A DNA stretch of 64,000 bases from Halichondria panicea (taxonomy: Eukaryota > Porifera > Demospongiae > Suberitida > Halichondriidae), in contig NC_087385.1 of NCBI RefSeq assembly GCF_963675165.1, forward strand, positions 1,798,501-1,862,500. Direction: 5' to 3'. Position 1 is the stretch's first letter. Each line of letters begins with the position of its first letter. The notes beneath the pieces are model-generated. The model searched no databases and was not told where the DNA came from. It saw only the letters and a list, made by a program, of their open reading frames with translations. The position numbers and the translations under genes are program-made. This document shows positions 46,601 through 56,220 of this stretch, piece by piece.

Positions 46601-49600
46601 GGTATAGTGTTTAGTGATCTTTCTCCAGTTCAATGGACTTGCCTCTTCCTACATAAACTTGTCTCTCAGGCTGTTTGACAGCTAAATGCTGAGAAGAGTG
46701 ACGGTTAGAGGGCATAGCTAGCCTGTAGGTACGTAGCTACTTTACAATCTATTCTTAATTTCGCACGTGGCTATTTAGCTTGCTGAATCAGCATCCAATA
46801 GCAACTAATTAGCTTGCTGAATCAGCATGCATATAGAGCGCATGCGCAACTAGATCTCGAGTACTGGCAGGTCATTGTGGCAACCCAGAGCTAAACTGAC
46901 CGGTTATTCAGGTTCTTGGGTCGGTAAATAGCCGAATGCCGACCGTTATAATCCACACTGCAGGTCTTCGTCCGCGTCCATTCTTTCGGTTAGTTTTTGA
47001 AATGAACCTAGCAACTAACTCGTTAGATACTGTTTAGTCGGTATCTATATGGGAATTATAAGCCCGTAGACACTCGTAGTACCCTCGCTTTGCTTGGGAT
47101 AGTACAGCAGGCCTTTGGGCTTATAATTCCCATAGATACCTCCTAAACAGTATCTAACTATTATTTATTGTGGTAATGAATTTGCTACAAATCTGCCAAA
47201 ATTAGTACCCTAAAAACGGAGAAAAATATGAAAACGCTAAAATTACTACCCGTCTATAATAGTAACATTAAGGTAGGCATGATTGTGTCAATATCAGCTA
47301 TATATATATATAGGCAGAGGAGGTTGGACATGCATCATAACTTGTCAGCTGATATTCTTCTTCTGGACACTCATGCATGCATAGCTCACAACCTCCTACC
47401 ACATGTGCCTATATCTATGGAACGCCACCTGGGTCAAAAATAGAGTATCAGCATCAAGGACCAGACTGTCAGCAATCAGTGATTCCAGGAAATCAATGTA
47501 CTAGCAATCAGTGATTCTAGGAAATCATGTACCGTATATCTTCTAATTTATCGGACAGCAAAAAATAATTATTTTGGAAATTGTCCGGGTATAATTGGAA
47601 CAGATTTTTATAGAGCATGCAAAGTGTCCGTAGAACAAGCAAGCAGCTGCATGCGAGCTAGCTAAGTTTAATAGAACAGTGTGCGACTGAATAGTTGCAC
47701 TAGCTATCTAAAACTAGCTCTCAAAGCTATCTAACTGCAGCACTCTAAGTCTTACTTGCCGTCTATGACAACTTTTCAAGGGTATTGTCCGGATATTTAG
47801 AACAAATGTAATATTAAAGCACTGGAGTGTCCGTTGTATTAGAACAAAGAAAATTGCCCAAAAGAGTGTCCGGGGTAATTAGAAGTGTCCGATAAATTAG
47901 AAGATATACGGTACTACCAATCAGTGATTCCAGGAAATCGATCCAGCAATCAGTGATTCTAGGAAATGGATGGGCCTGCAATTGATTACCAGTACAGTAC
48001 TGTGATCCTGTACTGGCAGTGGCTAGTGATGTCGCAATGCTTGCAGCTTTGCAGTCACGTGACCTATTGCAAGGTCAGATGTTGACAGGATACTACTTAA
48101 CACAGAAATTCCTTCCTGCAGCTTTTTTGCTTGGTCTTCTGTGAAGGACATTATTGTTGTAGGGTAGAACCGAGCAACTGCCACGTGGCCGTGGCTTGTC
48201 TTGCAATAACTTTGTCATGTGACTAGACTAATCTGCCATGAGGCCCATGACTGGAGGAGCACCGATTACCTGAAATCACTGGTTTGCTGGGTGCATGCAT
48301 CAGTTACCTGGAATCAGTTGCTGGCGCATCGATTCACTAGGTCTAGATATTGCAGGCCCCACCCATTTCCTAGCATCACTGATTGCTAGTACATCGATTT
48401 CCTGGAATCACTGATTGCTAGTACATCGATTTCCTGGAATCACTGATTGCTGACAGTCTGGTCCTTGATGCTGATACTCTATTTTTGACCCAGGTGGCGT
48501 TCCATATATATCATCCATGCATGCCTGTATAGTAGTCAAAAAACAGTCTAGAGTTGTAATTCGCTACAGTTTACTAAGAGCACTGAATATGCCCGCACGC
48601 ATGCAGATATATATACTGTACCCTCGCCGCAATAATATGTGTGTAGTGTCATTAGCCTATAGCTGAATAACATATATAGCTAAACTGACAGGGGTTTAGT
48701 AAGCAATAAAATCATGGCGGTAATACTGAACATAACATACAGCTAGTGCACTGACTGAAATACACACAACAGGACTAACTAGGAGAACAGGAAACCATAT
48801 AAGTACTCTTTTGCTACGAACATCTTTCACGAAGGTATCTTGACTCAATAATGCGTCCACCCAGAATGAAGAATTTGAGCATGCAAAGTAGCTAAAATGA
48901 CATATTAGTGAGTATAGTTCGCTGGTACTAAGATATGGCATATATAAGTTTCACTGTGTGGTTATCTTTGCCCAGATGTGTATGCAGAGAGCAACTATAT
49001 AGTCCAACTAGTTCGAGCACTGAAGTACTAACCCTCGGCTGTTGACATGAATCGTATAGGTGCAAACTGTCCGGAATTGGCCGGGACTGTCCCAGACTTA
49101 GCACCCCTGTCCCTTGTCCCGAAATGAAACTGCTATTATTAGTCAGAGCCTCTCTGTACTATATACTCGCTACTATGGGACGAGCCTCATGGCTCGCCCT
49201 AAAACCCATGGCCGCCCGCACGCCTCGAGTATAATAATGAATGTCGATCATCTAATTTTATATAGGCTACTCTACTTTACCTTGGGTTGCTGTTCCTTTC
49301 GTTTTGTGGAAAAACATGCATGCAGAATGTATACTTAATGCAACAAATGACACACAACGTCTTCAGGTTGTGTCGAGATTACAGTAAACTGTTGTGTTGA
49401 TCATTCTGTACTGATATGCAGGCAATGAACCGGCTATACGAAATCAGAAGGTCAATAAGGGCTTTGGGCTGATGGAAAAATTCACGGAACACATGTTTAG
49501 TGAGGAAAAAAGGCCAGTGCTTGTATCAAATGATCCAGCCGTGTTCACTATGGTGATGTCCACCCTCACAAACTATGAGAAATGGGTGAGGATGGTTTCA

Positions 49601-52479
49601 GTTATACATTATATATATATATATACACTATAATTGCCAAGCGAGAAGCGAGGCGAATAATCGTACTACCTGGTTCTGGCCCATGCATGTATAGTATAAT
49701 TATATGTAATATATAATTATGTCTGTAACGAATGTGAGTTGGGCTCCCCCGGGGCGAAGGAGTAAAATAATTCAGATTCCCGAGGCCTGGCTCAATTTCC
49801 TTGGAGATTATACATCGTAGTAAAAAAATGTGCACTTGCACAAAGCTGCTTTATGGGCATCATTGTGATTCATTTCATTCACGAGATAATTGCACCCTTT
49901 AATTATTCCTGTGGATGTAATGCGCTCATGTTCAAGTCTAGCTGAGACCTTAGCTGTTTATTAATGTTAATGTTTTATTACTCTAACCGATTACCCACTA
50001 TAACATTTGCCGTTGTTCTATTAATCCCCCCAAACCCACCACCTCATGTTTTCATGGACATTTTTTTAGATATGTTGTAGTTTATTCATTCACCTACACA
50101 TGCAATTGTATCAACACCATTTCTTAGAAAGGTTCCATATCAACAAATAAGTACAACTACTCACATGCACATTGTGGTAATCTATCGATGCACTAGCTGT
50201 ATCAATTTCTATAGGACACTATAACTACAGGATGCATGCTCTTATACATTTATATTACAATCTACAGCCATGCATGCATGCACACCACTGTGCAACTTTA
50301 GGGCATCTTGTATATAGACAACACAGACCGGACACCCTATATAGGGTGCATGGGAACATGAAACACCATGGACTGCACAACTTTATAGGACACTACAGAC
50401 ACTATAGACACACACTTCAATAGGGATCCTGTCCACGTAGCTTTAGTGCGCTGTGTAATGGCTGGTGCCTGGAACTAAAGCCGCTTTTAGCTGGTATAAG
50501 CTTCTTATAGCAATTGTCAACGAAGCTTATAATTATTATCTAATATATCCATGCTGTAAATGCAGCGCTATATATATATACAGCTTAAAATACACAGTGT
50601 GAGAAACAAACCAACGGACTAGTATTGAGTACCGTACACGCATCAGACACAATGATGGTAGAGAGACGCTGTTAAAATGCTGACACAGCTTATTTTGTAG
50701 TTCACATACCAACTGTTTTGACAGCTATATATATATAAACCAATAGTGCTATTTGTTATTCCTGCCACCACATATGCCTGTGGTAGCTTCCCTGTTAATG
50801 TAGATTTTTGTGTATGAGACAGTGATTTTCCTTCAGGCAAATAAAGACAATAAGCACCCCACGGTTAACAAAGCCCTGAGGAGGATAAAGCCACACTTTG
50901 ACAAGCTATTTAACAAGGACCTTCCCTTCTACCTGGTGTTTGCCTATCGTCTTTACATCAGGTCTGCATACTACCAGTGTGACGACATGGGAAAGTTTAT
51001 CACAGCATGCCTGAAGAAGATTGAGAGCTTTGAATACAAACAACTAGCTCAAATAATAAACGACTTTATCAAAAGGTAAATATTTACATCGGAGACCAAT
51101 TCTGCTGTATATATAGAATTGAGAGTGAGGTTGTTTATTGTTTTTTCGTGCACCTGTTTACTTTTACACTTCGATTTCAGAGGAGACTTTCAAGTGATGT
51201 ATGGCACTACAAAGGAGGAAGAAAGTGTGAGTATGTTCTCGGTCATGGAGTGTGCTTGTCTGGTGTTGTCGAAGGTCTCTCAAAATCTGGAGAGTCAGAG
51301 TCAAGGGCCTGCCAACCCAAGACCAGTTCTCCCCAAGTTTTGTTGCATAACAATGATGTGGTGTAAGTATGAAACTGCATGTCATTGATAAATAATATAG
51401 GAATCTGCATGCATTCTAATATACACGTTTCAACTTTTAAGATAATTATACATGCCCAAATTGCAGCCTTTACATGTAATACGTATACTTAGTCTAACGG
51501 ATATGATTCTGAAATTCGTCAGTTATGCCTCGGTGCCCATGCGCAAGCAAGATATATACGGTACTGTGTTTGTGTGTTTGAGAAATTGGAAATAAAAACA
51601 TTAATTTGGGTATATACATCCGTCGAATAAGACCTTGGTCTCTGACTCGAACGGGCTGTTATATAATTTCAAACTTCAAAATTCTCGAACAGGACGATGA
51701 CCACCCTCCAGTTCATAGAATACACACATGCTTATCTGCTTATCTTATTACGATTGTCTTAAGGGTTGTGTGAGCAAATAGGCAGGTTAGCTATATAATA
51801 TAGCTGTTCTGTTGAAGACTGTCGACAATTGGAAGGCTGCCCTTTTGTCAGCACGACCTCAATGTGAATAGCTTGCAATAATAATTCAATTATATAGAAA
51901 CTTTCCGTTTGGTGTGCGACTGAATTCTTGCCCACCCATACTTTGTACACCCTTCAATTAAACACATGCACACTATCGTAATACCTTGCTTGCGCATGCG
52001 CATCGAGGCAATAATTATGTTCATATTTCTTGTATCTCCATGCAGTGTCATTGGCTCTCAAGTTTCACAGTGAGTGTAGCAAAGTTACAAGTGTAAATCT
52101 CCGAGATTGGTATGACAGTTTTTTCAAGAATCATCATCGTATCATCCTTAACGACGATGTGATCAAAGATTTGGTGGAAGGAATGGATTTTGTTCGTCTC
52201 CTATACCTACCAAATGAGCTCTGTTTCAAATTTAAACACATGGCTGATTTAGTTTTGTCAGAAAAATTCATTCGACCGTTCAAACATCTTAGGTGAGTTG
52301 AACAACCTAGTCTTCGGTAGTGTATGAGAAGAAATATATCGCTTTTTCTCAGGGTTAAACAGTTTGGCCATGGAAAAGTCATGATTTTTATGCCCCGGTG
52401 CGCATGCGCAAGCGAGGTATACGATATAGTAGGTATATATAGTGCATGTGTTTGTGTGCCTGTGTGTGTATGTGTGTAG
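31570..52479 (+). CDS. Multi-exon host gene, PA-like region and winged-helix-like C-terminus; function unknown
   Basis: Eight exons with GT/AG borders and matching phases: 31570-31767, 32442-32708, 37042-37200, 49422-49585, 50837-51075, 51181-51362, 52046-52292, 52353-52479. The reading frame is continuous for about 527 residues; the first exon is not identified. Exons 2-3 give [15 protein letters not shown], then [18 protein letters not shown], a pattern like a protease-associated (PA) fold. Exon 4 ([13 protein letters not shown]...) and the helical exon 5 ([13 protein letters not shown]...) are unrecognised. Exons 7-8 read [20 protein letters not shown], then [19 protein letters not shown], which faintly recalls the ORC3 C-terminal winged helix. 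That is a weak hint, not an assignment. The last exon takes its stop codon from repeat family B. The intron 37201-49421 is 12.2 kb and packed with transposons. Two unrelated genes fused by my model is the alternative. Confidence 0.5.
32869..33590. other. Intron stretch, nothing recognised
   Basis: AT-rich, with a short poly-G tract near 33176. No exon with convincing borders and no inverted repeat seen. Confidence 0.4.
33597..33872. mobile_element. MITE with TAATGTTACTATTATA ends
   Basis: About 40-bp inverted repeats: left TAATGTTACTATTATAAACG then GGGTACTAATTTTAGC, right GCTAAAATTACTACCCG then ATAGTAACATTA. 276 bp, non-coding. A second copy is split between 39195-39385 and 47145-47270. Confidence 0.75.
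34035..34110 (+). repeat. Fragment of a TAG...CTA element terminus
   Basis: CCAGGCCGATTTTTTTTAAT and TAGTATTGATTGTATCTGGG match the left end of the element at 54557. Only the terminal piece is present. Confidence 0.55.
34560..35660 (+). repeat. Dispersed repeat family A, long copy with internal tandem
   Basis: Runs from GGGATACGGTAAAGCTGACT through a GT run (34584-34638), the TTCTCTTGGATTTTAATTCG block and TCTTCAGAATCTTTC. The 240-bp segment 34800-35039 is tandemly repeated at 35040-35278. Downstream CAGAATCA...GGTCCTGG and ACATGGCGAGA...CGCTTGCAACACTCG blocks also occur in the copy at 62075-64000. Non-coding as far as I can see. Confidence 0.75.
36504..36920 (+). pseudogene. C-terminal remnant of a retroelement reverse-transcriptase protein
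   Basis: Translation shows [20 protein letters not shown], then DTFAPSY, and after a stop and frame changes [17 protein letters not shown] near 36830-36880. This order (DGKRPDG..PW..GK.LV, TC.DTF, then [12 protein letters not shown]) is one I associate with the tails of invertebrate RT elements. Several frame breaks make it a relic. It lies in an intron of the 31570-52479 gene. Confidence 0.55.
37331..37698. mobile_element. hAT-like MITE, CAGGGGCGTAGC ends
   Basis: Starts CAGGGGCGTAGCCAGGGGGG and ends CTCGCTACGCCCCTG. Such ends are typical of hAT MITEs. The flanks share only TAATG, so the expected 8-bp duplication is imperfect. 368 bp, non-coding. Confidence 0.65.
37725..38031. mobile_element. 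MITE with CTCTGGGAAACAGACC ends
   Basis: 22-23-bp inverted repeats (CTCTGGGAAACAGACCAATT left; complement with one extra T right), flanked by ACAGG on both sides. 307 bp. The 81-codon frame inside has no recognisable domain. Confidence 0.65.
38033..38675. mobile_element. MITE with CAGGGCCGTAAGAA ends
   Basis: CAGGGCCGTAAGAA at the left and TTTCTTACGGCCCTG at the right, hAT-like by terminus. It abuts the preceding MITE, and both appear nested in an older element whose ends (GTGACAGGCTC and GAGCCTGTCGC) are at 37716 and 38680. Confidence 0.6.
39195..39385. mobile_element. Left part of a split MITE (right part 47145-47270)
   Basis: CGGGTACTAATTTTAGCGAA through GACTCCAAACTT matches the first two thirds of 33597-33872. 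The rest of that MITE resumes at 47145 (TATTGTGGTAATGAATTT) and ends AGTAACATTA at 47270. The 7.8 kb in between, with the Crypton relic and the pogo element, was therefore inserted into this MITE. Confidence 0.65.
39619..40935 (-). pseudogene. Crypton-like tyrosine recombinase relic
   Basis: Minus-strand pieces in order: [15 protein letters not shown] near 40760-40715; [16 protein letters not shown]...[12 protein letters not shown] (40654-40357); [16 protein letters not shown] (40360-40148), which carries the first catalytic Arg region; then [20 protein letters not shown] and [14 protein letters not shown] (40065-39619), which carry the H-x-x-R, second His and Tyr of tyrosine recombinases. 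The N-terminal helix pattern plus this core is that of Crypton/DUF3504-type recombinases, which integrate circular DNA without target duplications. At least three frame breaks show that it is dead. Confidence 0.75.
41343..41738. repeat. Left terminal inverted repeat of the pogo element
   Basis: Pairs with 46091-46486. The inner end lies near ATTCGGCCACGCCCCATTGC. Immediately inside, at 41754, is TAGCCTCGACTCCAACCGCC, a sequence like the ends of TAG...CTA elements. Confidence 0.88.
41880..45818 (-). CDS. Predicted fusion: pogo DDE transposase - linker - Ulp1-like protease - PHD finger
   Basis: Ten minus-strand exons: 45818-44276, 44222-44166, 44091-44041, 43979-43917, 43829-43770, 43677-43594, 43530-43444, 43273-43157, 42973-42843, 42698-41880. 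All internal junctions are GT/AG and phase 1 except the last (phase 0). The total is 3012 nt, 1003 residues. Exon 1: psq-type HTH ([20 protein letters not shown]), CENP-B-like HTH ([12 protein letters not shown]) and DDE_1 core with Asp residues in [19 protein letters not shown] and [13 protein letters not shown]. Exons 2-9: short acidic or basic linker exons, of which exons 7-9 are three copies of one module. Exon 10: Ulp1/C48 protease with [15 protein letters not shown] and [10 protein letters not shown] supplying His, Asp and Cys, then a C4HC3 PHD finger (CRCRYSD...[12 protein letters not shown]...WFCMSC). Transposition is expected from the DDE core. SUMO-like deconjugation and histone-tail reading are inferences from the families. 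Separate transcripts for transposase and protease are possible. Confidence 0.8.
46091..46486. repeat. Right terminal inverted repeat of the pogo element
   Basis: Complement of 41343-41738. It lies upstream of the transposase start codon and should hold the promoter. The 83-codon open frame here duplicates the one in the left arm. Confidence 0.88.
47018..47155. repeat. Hairpin repeat
   Basis: GTTAGATACTGTTTAG and GTATCTATATGGGAATTATA pair with TATAATTCCCATAGATACC and CTAAACAGTATCTAAC around a loop rich in TAGCGA-like text. Same style as 18405-18545. Confidence 0.6.
47417..48505. mobile_element. TIR element with subterminal CAATCAGTGATTCCAGGAAATC repeats
   Basis: Ends ATGGAACGCCACCTGGGTC, with about 75-bp inverted repeats to CAGACTGTCAGCAATCAG. 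Subterminal copies of AATCAGTGATT(C)(C/T)AGGAAAT occur at least four times on the left and, inverted, at least four times on the right: candidate transposase binding sites. The interior has no transposase and carries a nested MITE. Confidence 0.7.
47532..47911. mobile_element. TA-flanked MITE nested in 47417-48505
   Basis: Ends CCGTATATCTTCTAATTTAT and its exact complement (27 bp), with TA on both sides (47530-47531, 47912-47913). Mariner-type by target duplication. GTGTCCG motifs recur inside. It interrupts one of the host's AATCAGTGATT repeats. Confidence 0.82.
49000..49240 (+). repeat. Dispersed repeat related to 57166-57765
   Basis: Shares GAGCACT-AAGT-AACCCTCGGCTG-TGACTGA-like text at one end and CCCATGGCCGCCCGCACGCCTCG at the other with the insertion in the minisatellite element at 57166-57765. 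Confidence 0.5.
49590..50830. other. Intron stretch, nothing recognised
   Basis: Intron between exons 49422-49585 and 50837-51075 of the host gene. Contains TA runs and a fragment like family A (TTTAATTATTCCTGTGGATG near 49896) but no element with clear ends. Confidence 0.4.
51526..52010. repeat. Repeat with TGCCTCGGTG...CGAGGCA ends
   Basis: Left end TGCCTCGGTGCCCATGCGCA and right end TGCGCATGCGCATCGAGGCA form about 45-bp imperfect inverted repeats. The body (TCTCGAACAGGACGATGA) matches 54326-54536. It lies in the intron before exon 52046-52292. Confidence 0.6.
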
Positions 52480-53138
52480 ACTGCTACAGATGATCAAAGA
52501 TCAATGAAGTGCAAGTAAGAGTTTCTATAGGCTTCTAGTCATGTTTTCTTGGATTTTAATTCGTGGATTTGCAAAATAATGCTTTGTTCTCGAGTTATGC
52601 CTAGTTTTGCTTACTTGGAATGCCATTGCAGCCTTTTCAGAAGAGCACGTATAGCCAAACTTATTTACCGAGTGTTGCTACTCTACTTAGTAGTTAGCTC
52701 TGCACTAGCTATTGGTATAGCTGCAAGAGTGAGAAGAGAGCTGCAAGGCTCTGCTGATGGCAGCCATTAATTTTATACTTAAACTACACGTTTTTAACAA
52801 CAATCATGGTTGATCATCACCCACTCTTTGAGTGTTTGCATGCAGCAATTTACATGGTTTCATCCAGGATTGTAAGTTTGGGGGGAAAAGCTTGAAAAGA
52901 TACAGCGCGAAAATTGTGAGACCACGCCCACTTCCGGTCACCACACCCCCTATATTGTGTTGTTGGTGCCTATTAGCGATGTACTCCTGGCAATGTGCAT
53001 TGACAGGCAACTCCATATAACTTAGTATGCTGGTTTGAAATTGTGGACCACAAAAGCAATGGATAGATTTGTGGTAATACTATAGGTTATGACCAAGCAT
53101 CCTCTAGCAAAGCTACATGTAGCGTGTCTAGTTATAGT

Positions 53139-53445
53139 ACCCCTCTCTCTCTCCCTCTCCCTCTCCCTCTCTCTCCCTCTCACTCTCTCCCTCTCTCCCT
53201 CTCCCTCTCTCTCTCTCTCTCTCCCTCTCTCTCTCCTCTCTCTCTTCCCTCTCTCCCCTTCTTCCTCTCTTCTCCCTCTCTCTCCCTCTCCCTCTCTCTC
53301 CCTCTCCCTCTCTCCCTCTTCCTCTCTCCCTCTCCCTCTCCCTCTCCCTCTCTCCCTCTCTCCCTCTCTCTCTCCTCTCTCTCTCTCTCTCCTTCTCCCT
53401 CTCTCCCCTTCTTCCTCTATCTCCTCCTATTTCCCCCTCTCTTTT
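53139..53445 (+). repeat. CTCTCC low-complexity tract
   Basis: About 300 bp of CTCTCC/CTCT units. The Ser/Pro/Leu-rich plus frames and the Arg/Glu-rich minus frame are artefacts of the repeat. Confidence 0.9.
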
Positions 53446-53549
53446 GGGGGGGAAGCTGAGCATTCTGGGGGGTAAGCTTCCCCCCCGCCCCCCCCCCACT
53501 AAATGAAACCCTGGCAAATTGAAAAAATGTTCATCATGTGCATAAAATT

Positions 53550-53963
53550 GAGTAAACAATGGAACTTTGAACGACATGGATTTTCGAACGATTTAGCACT
53601 ACGGTAAGCAAAAGCAAATAGTGCTATGCAGAATCTGACCCTACACAAGCCGACTTACATGCCTTAGGAACTTTGCTGGGTTGAATAGCAACGTCGCAGC
53701 TCTTGCAATGATGACGTAGTAAGAAAAGTGTGCGATAGTTGGAATTTATTTTTTTCAGAAATTCCAACTATTGCACACTTGTTTTGTGGCTTATTACGTC
53801 ATCATTGCAAGAGCTGCGACGTTGCTATTCAACCCAGCTTGTTCCTAAGGCATGTAAGTCGGCTTGTGTAGGGTCAGATTCTGCATAACAATGTTTGTTT
53901 TTGCTTACCGTAGTGCTAAATCATTTGAAAATCCATGTCGTTCGAAGTTCCATTTGTTTACTC
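53550..53963. mobile_element. Snapback MITE with GAGTAAAC ends
   Basis: Almost perfect palindrome: two arms of about 185 bp around a short spacer near 53750. Ends GAGTAAACAATGGAAC and complement; TA follows the right end (left flank TG). The terminus GAGTAAAC equals that of the pogo element at 41343, so it may be mobilised by that family. Confidence 0.75.
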
Positions 53964-54325
53964 TAGTAGCTTTATGTTATGTAGCTTTGGCATCTCCACC
54001 GAGGCATCAGCGCTTTCTTGTCATGCTTAAAGCACATTAGTGATACCAGGAGGTGTGGTGATACTTATTATTGGGATCTTACTCAAGCATCCAATCAAGC
54101 TCTGAGAAATCTTCAGGGGAATATACAGCACAAACTAGTAAAATAAAACGTCCTATAGCTTTGTGTTCTTCTCAGTACAATACTCCAGGGCGGTTTTTTC
54201 TTTACAGGCCGCCAAGCACCTTACAGTCCGTTCTTTATTAGATCTACATGTATACCTCATGAATAATTAATGCAGTTCGTAAACTTAATATTGAAGGCAG
54301 ATGAGTATCATTGGAATAATTATGC

Positions 54326-54536
54326 CTTAGTGCGCATGCGCAAGCGAGGTATACGGTAGTGTGTGTGTGTGTGCGCGTGTGTGTGTGTGTTTGGGAGATT
54401 TGAAAAATAAAAAATAAATTTGGGTGTATATCCGTCCACTGAAACCCTGCTGACTCATATAATAACTTCAAAAATTCAAATTTCTCGAACAGGAAGATGA
54501 CTGTTTTCCCGTTCATAGCATACAACACATATCAAT
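54326..54536 (+). repeat. Repeat fragment of the 51526 type
   Basis: Head TGCCTTAGTGCGCATGCGCA and GT run, then AATTTGGGTGTATATCCGTC and TTTCTCGAACAGGAAGATGA as in 51526-51731. Confidence 0.6.
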
Positions 54537-54556
54537 GACAAACACATATCAATGAC

Positions 54557-55357
54557 TAGCCTCGGTCCCAGGCCGATTTTTTTTTAATAGAACGAAGTTG
54601 AAAAATACGGCCTGGTATTGATTGTATCTGGGCGTGGCAGGAACCGGAAACTAAAGCAGAGATTCTTCACATTTTGCTTCCTGCTTTTTTTCTGTAATAC
54701 TAAAGGTGTACGTAGAGGCATTTTACTCCCGTAAAACTTACAGTAATGTAGCTCCGTGTCATGTTCTCAATTTATAGCTAGCTAGCTAGCTATGGCATGC
54801 AACGCGTTGTTTGTTTGAAGCAAGATGGCCTCACTCTCATGGCAGAACAGGCCCAGGCTCTCAAGCTCCTGTTTGAGGGAAGGGACGTGTTTATCTGGTT
54901 CCCAACGGGGTATGGCAAGTCTCTCTGCTATATCAGTTGCTACCCTTTTTAATGGACTACAAGCTAGGTAGGACCAAGGCTCCTCCTGTTGACAAAAGTG
55001 TTGTTCTTGTTAATTGTCTCTCCCCTTGTATCTCTCATCATGAGACTCATAATTGACCAGGCAGGAGTCTAAACAATAGAGGTGTTTCTGCTGCCATCCT
55101 CAGTAGCTCAGTAGCAATAAAGGAATCGACAAAAATTTGGTTGCCACTGCCAAAGAAGTGTCTTCTGGGAAGTATTTCCTGCTGTATACTGCCCCAGAGG
55201 CTGTTGTTGAAGACCACTGTTGGAGGATTCATTTTTTGTGTACCAGAGTCAATTTATTAAAAAACCACGCCCAGATCACGCCCAAATACAATCAATACCA
55301 GGCCTAGTAGGCGACCTAGCGTTCAATTGGAGACGGATCGGCCTGGGATCGAGGCTA
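54557..55357. mobile_element. TAG...CTA transposon with helicase remnant
   Basis: Starts TAGCCTCGGTCCCAGGCC and ends GCCTGGGATCGAGGCTA. Exact 9-bp duplication ATCAATGAC (54548-54556, 55358-55366). Inverted repeats of about 90 bp with gaps include TATTGATTGTATCTGGGCGT. Contains the RecQ-like fragment. Confidence 0.88.
54797..54952 (+). pseudogene. RecQ-like helicase fragment
   Basis: The 51-codon frame includes EQAQALKLLFEGRDVFIWFP directly followed by TGYGKSLCYI: motif 0 and Walker A of a RecQ-type helicase. After the stop, other frames up to about 55250 keep motif Ia-like text (VVLV, SPL, IDQAGV, RGVSAAILSS) and GKYFLLYTAPEAVVE. The original insert thus covered at least the first RecA-like lobe and has decayed by frameshifts. 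Confidence 0.75.
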
Positions 55358-55366
55358 ATCAATGAC

Positions 55367-56218
55367 ATGCTATTTGTTAAATGTAGTGCAGTCCAACATA
55401 TAATTGGTTTAATCTTATCCTGTGTCCTAAGAAGAAATATAGCTAGAGCAGTAGTTATAGTTAAACACATTGGAATAGCAACCGGGGGTAACTAGACGTC
55501 CGACCTTGAGAATCGGAAACGGTGGATTAAAGATCTTTGGAGGCGCGCCAACTCTCCCCACACGTCTAGCACATTCCCAGTTGCATATTTTAATAACAGT
55601 CACACGTTACTTAGTACATTATTGTAACCAGTTACAATGTTGTGCTATTAAGAAAAACTACAAATAGACAATTATATTAAAATATACATAATAATTTTTT
55701 TTAGAGGCTTAGAATTGTAGGCTTTATTGTAGGAATAGTTGATACAATTACTAAGTATGCTGTTTAGGCTTCAAGTATACACTATAGAATGCTAGTGGTA
55801 TGCACAATATTCGTTTGCTTACTGCATGGTTTCTTTCCTCGCCATTTTTAAAAGTTCCATGTGCTTTCTGGTATCACATGATTCCTTTTTAGCTATTAAT
55901 TTTATTGTTGTGATGCTCTTTATCATATGGGTACTGTGTGGGACTGCAGGGGCTAGAGTGTTGTGTTCCTCTAACCTTGTGGTTATTGTGTTGTATTGGT
56001 AGCTAAAGAGAAGCCATAAACTATGCCCACGCTTTTGGACCACTCATTTTTTTGGGGTTTTTTTTGTATTTTGGTCATTCGGCATTTTGTCAAAAGAAAT
56101 TTTTTTTTTAATTATATAATTATGTGTGTGTGAATGGGTTAGTCTTCTATTGGGAACGTAAAAAATGTTTGGTTCTTAGAATTATCTCCAGGCATTAGTC
56201 AAAATAACTAGATATCAG
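55367..56218. other. Intergenic stretch, nothing recognised
   Basis: AT-rich text between a TAG...CTA element and the minisatellite element. No exon, hairpin or RNA gene seen. Confidence 0.45.
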
Positions 56219-56220
56219 TA

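Larger units (their letters stand above)
52391..54006 (+). repeat. Dispersed repeat family B, long copy
   Basis: Head TGCCCCGGTGCGCATGCGCA, GT run, then CTGCTACAG, GTTTCTATAGGCTTCTAG and CTCTGCACTAGCTATTGG blocks. It ends CACCGAGGCA, the complement of its start. It contains a CT-rich tract (53139-53445) and a palindromic MITE (53550-53963). Its first 89 bases (52391-52479) are read as the last part of the host gene's terminal exon in my model. Confidence 0.65.

Noticed and set aside
47445..48470. CRISPR-like array of AATCAGTGATTCC repeats
   Set aside because: Repeats are irregularly spaced, inverted between the two halves and belong to a TIR element in an animal genome.
52046..52479. Firm assignment of the second host gene as ORC3
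   Set aside because: Only a short stretch (HSECSKV...[13 protein letters not shown]) resembles the ORC3 end as I recall it; the N-terminal exons do not, so I keep it as a weak hint.
53089..53577. Long Ser/Pro/Leu-rich and Arg/Glu-rich open frames
   Set aside because: They translate a CTCTCC low-complexity tract; all frames stay open because the repeat lacks stop codons.
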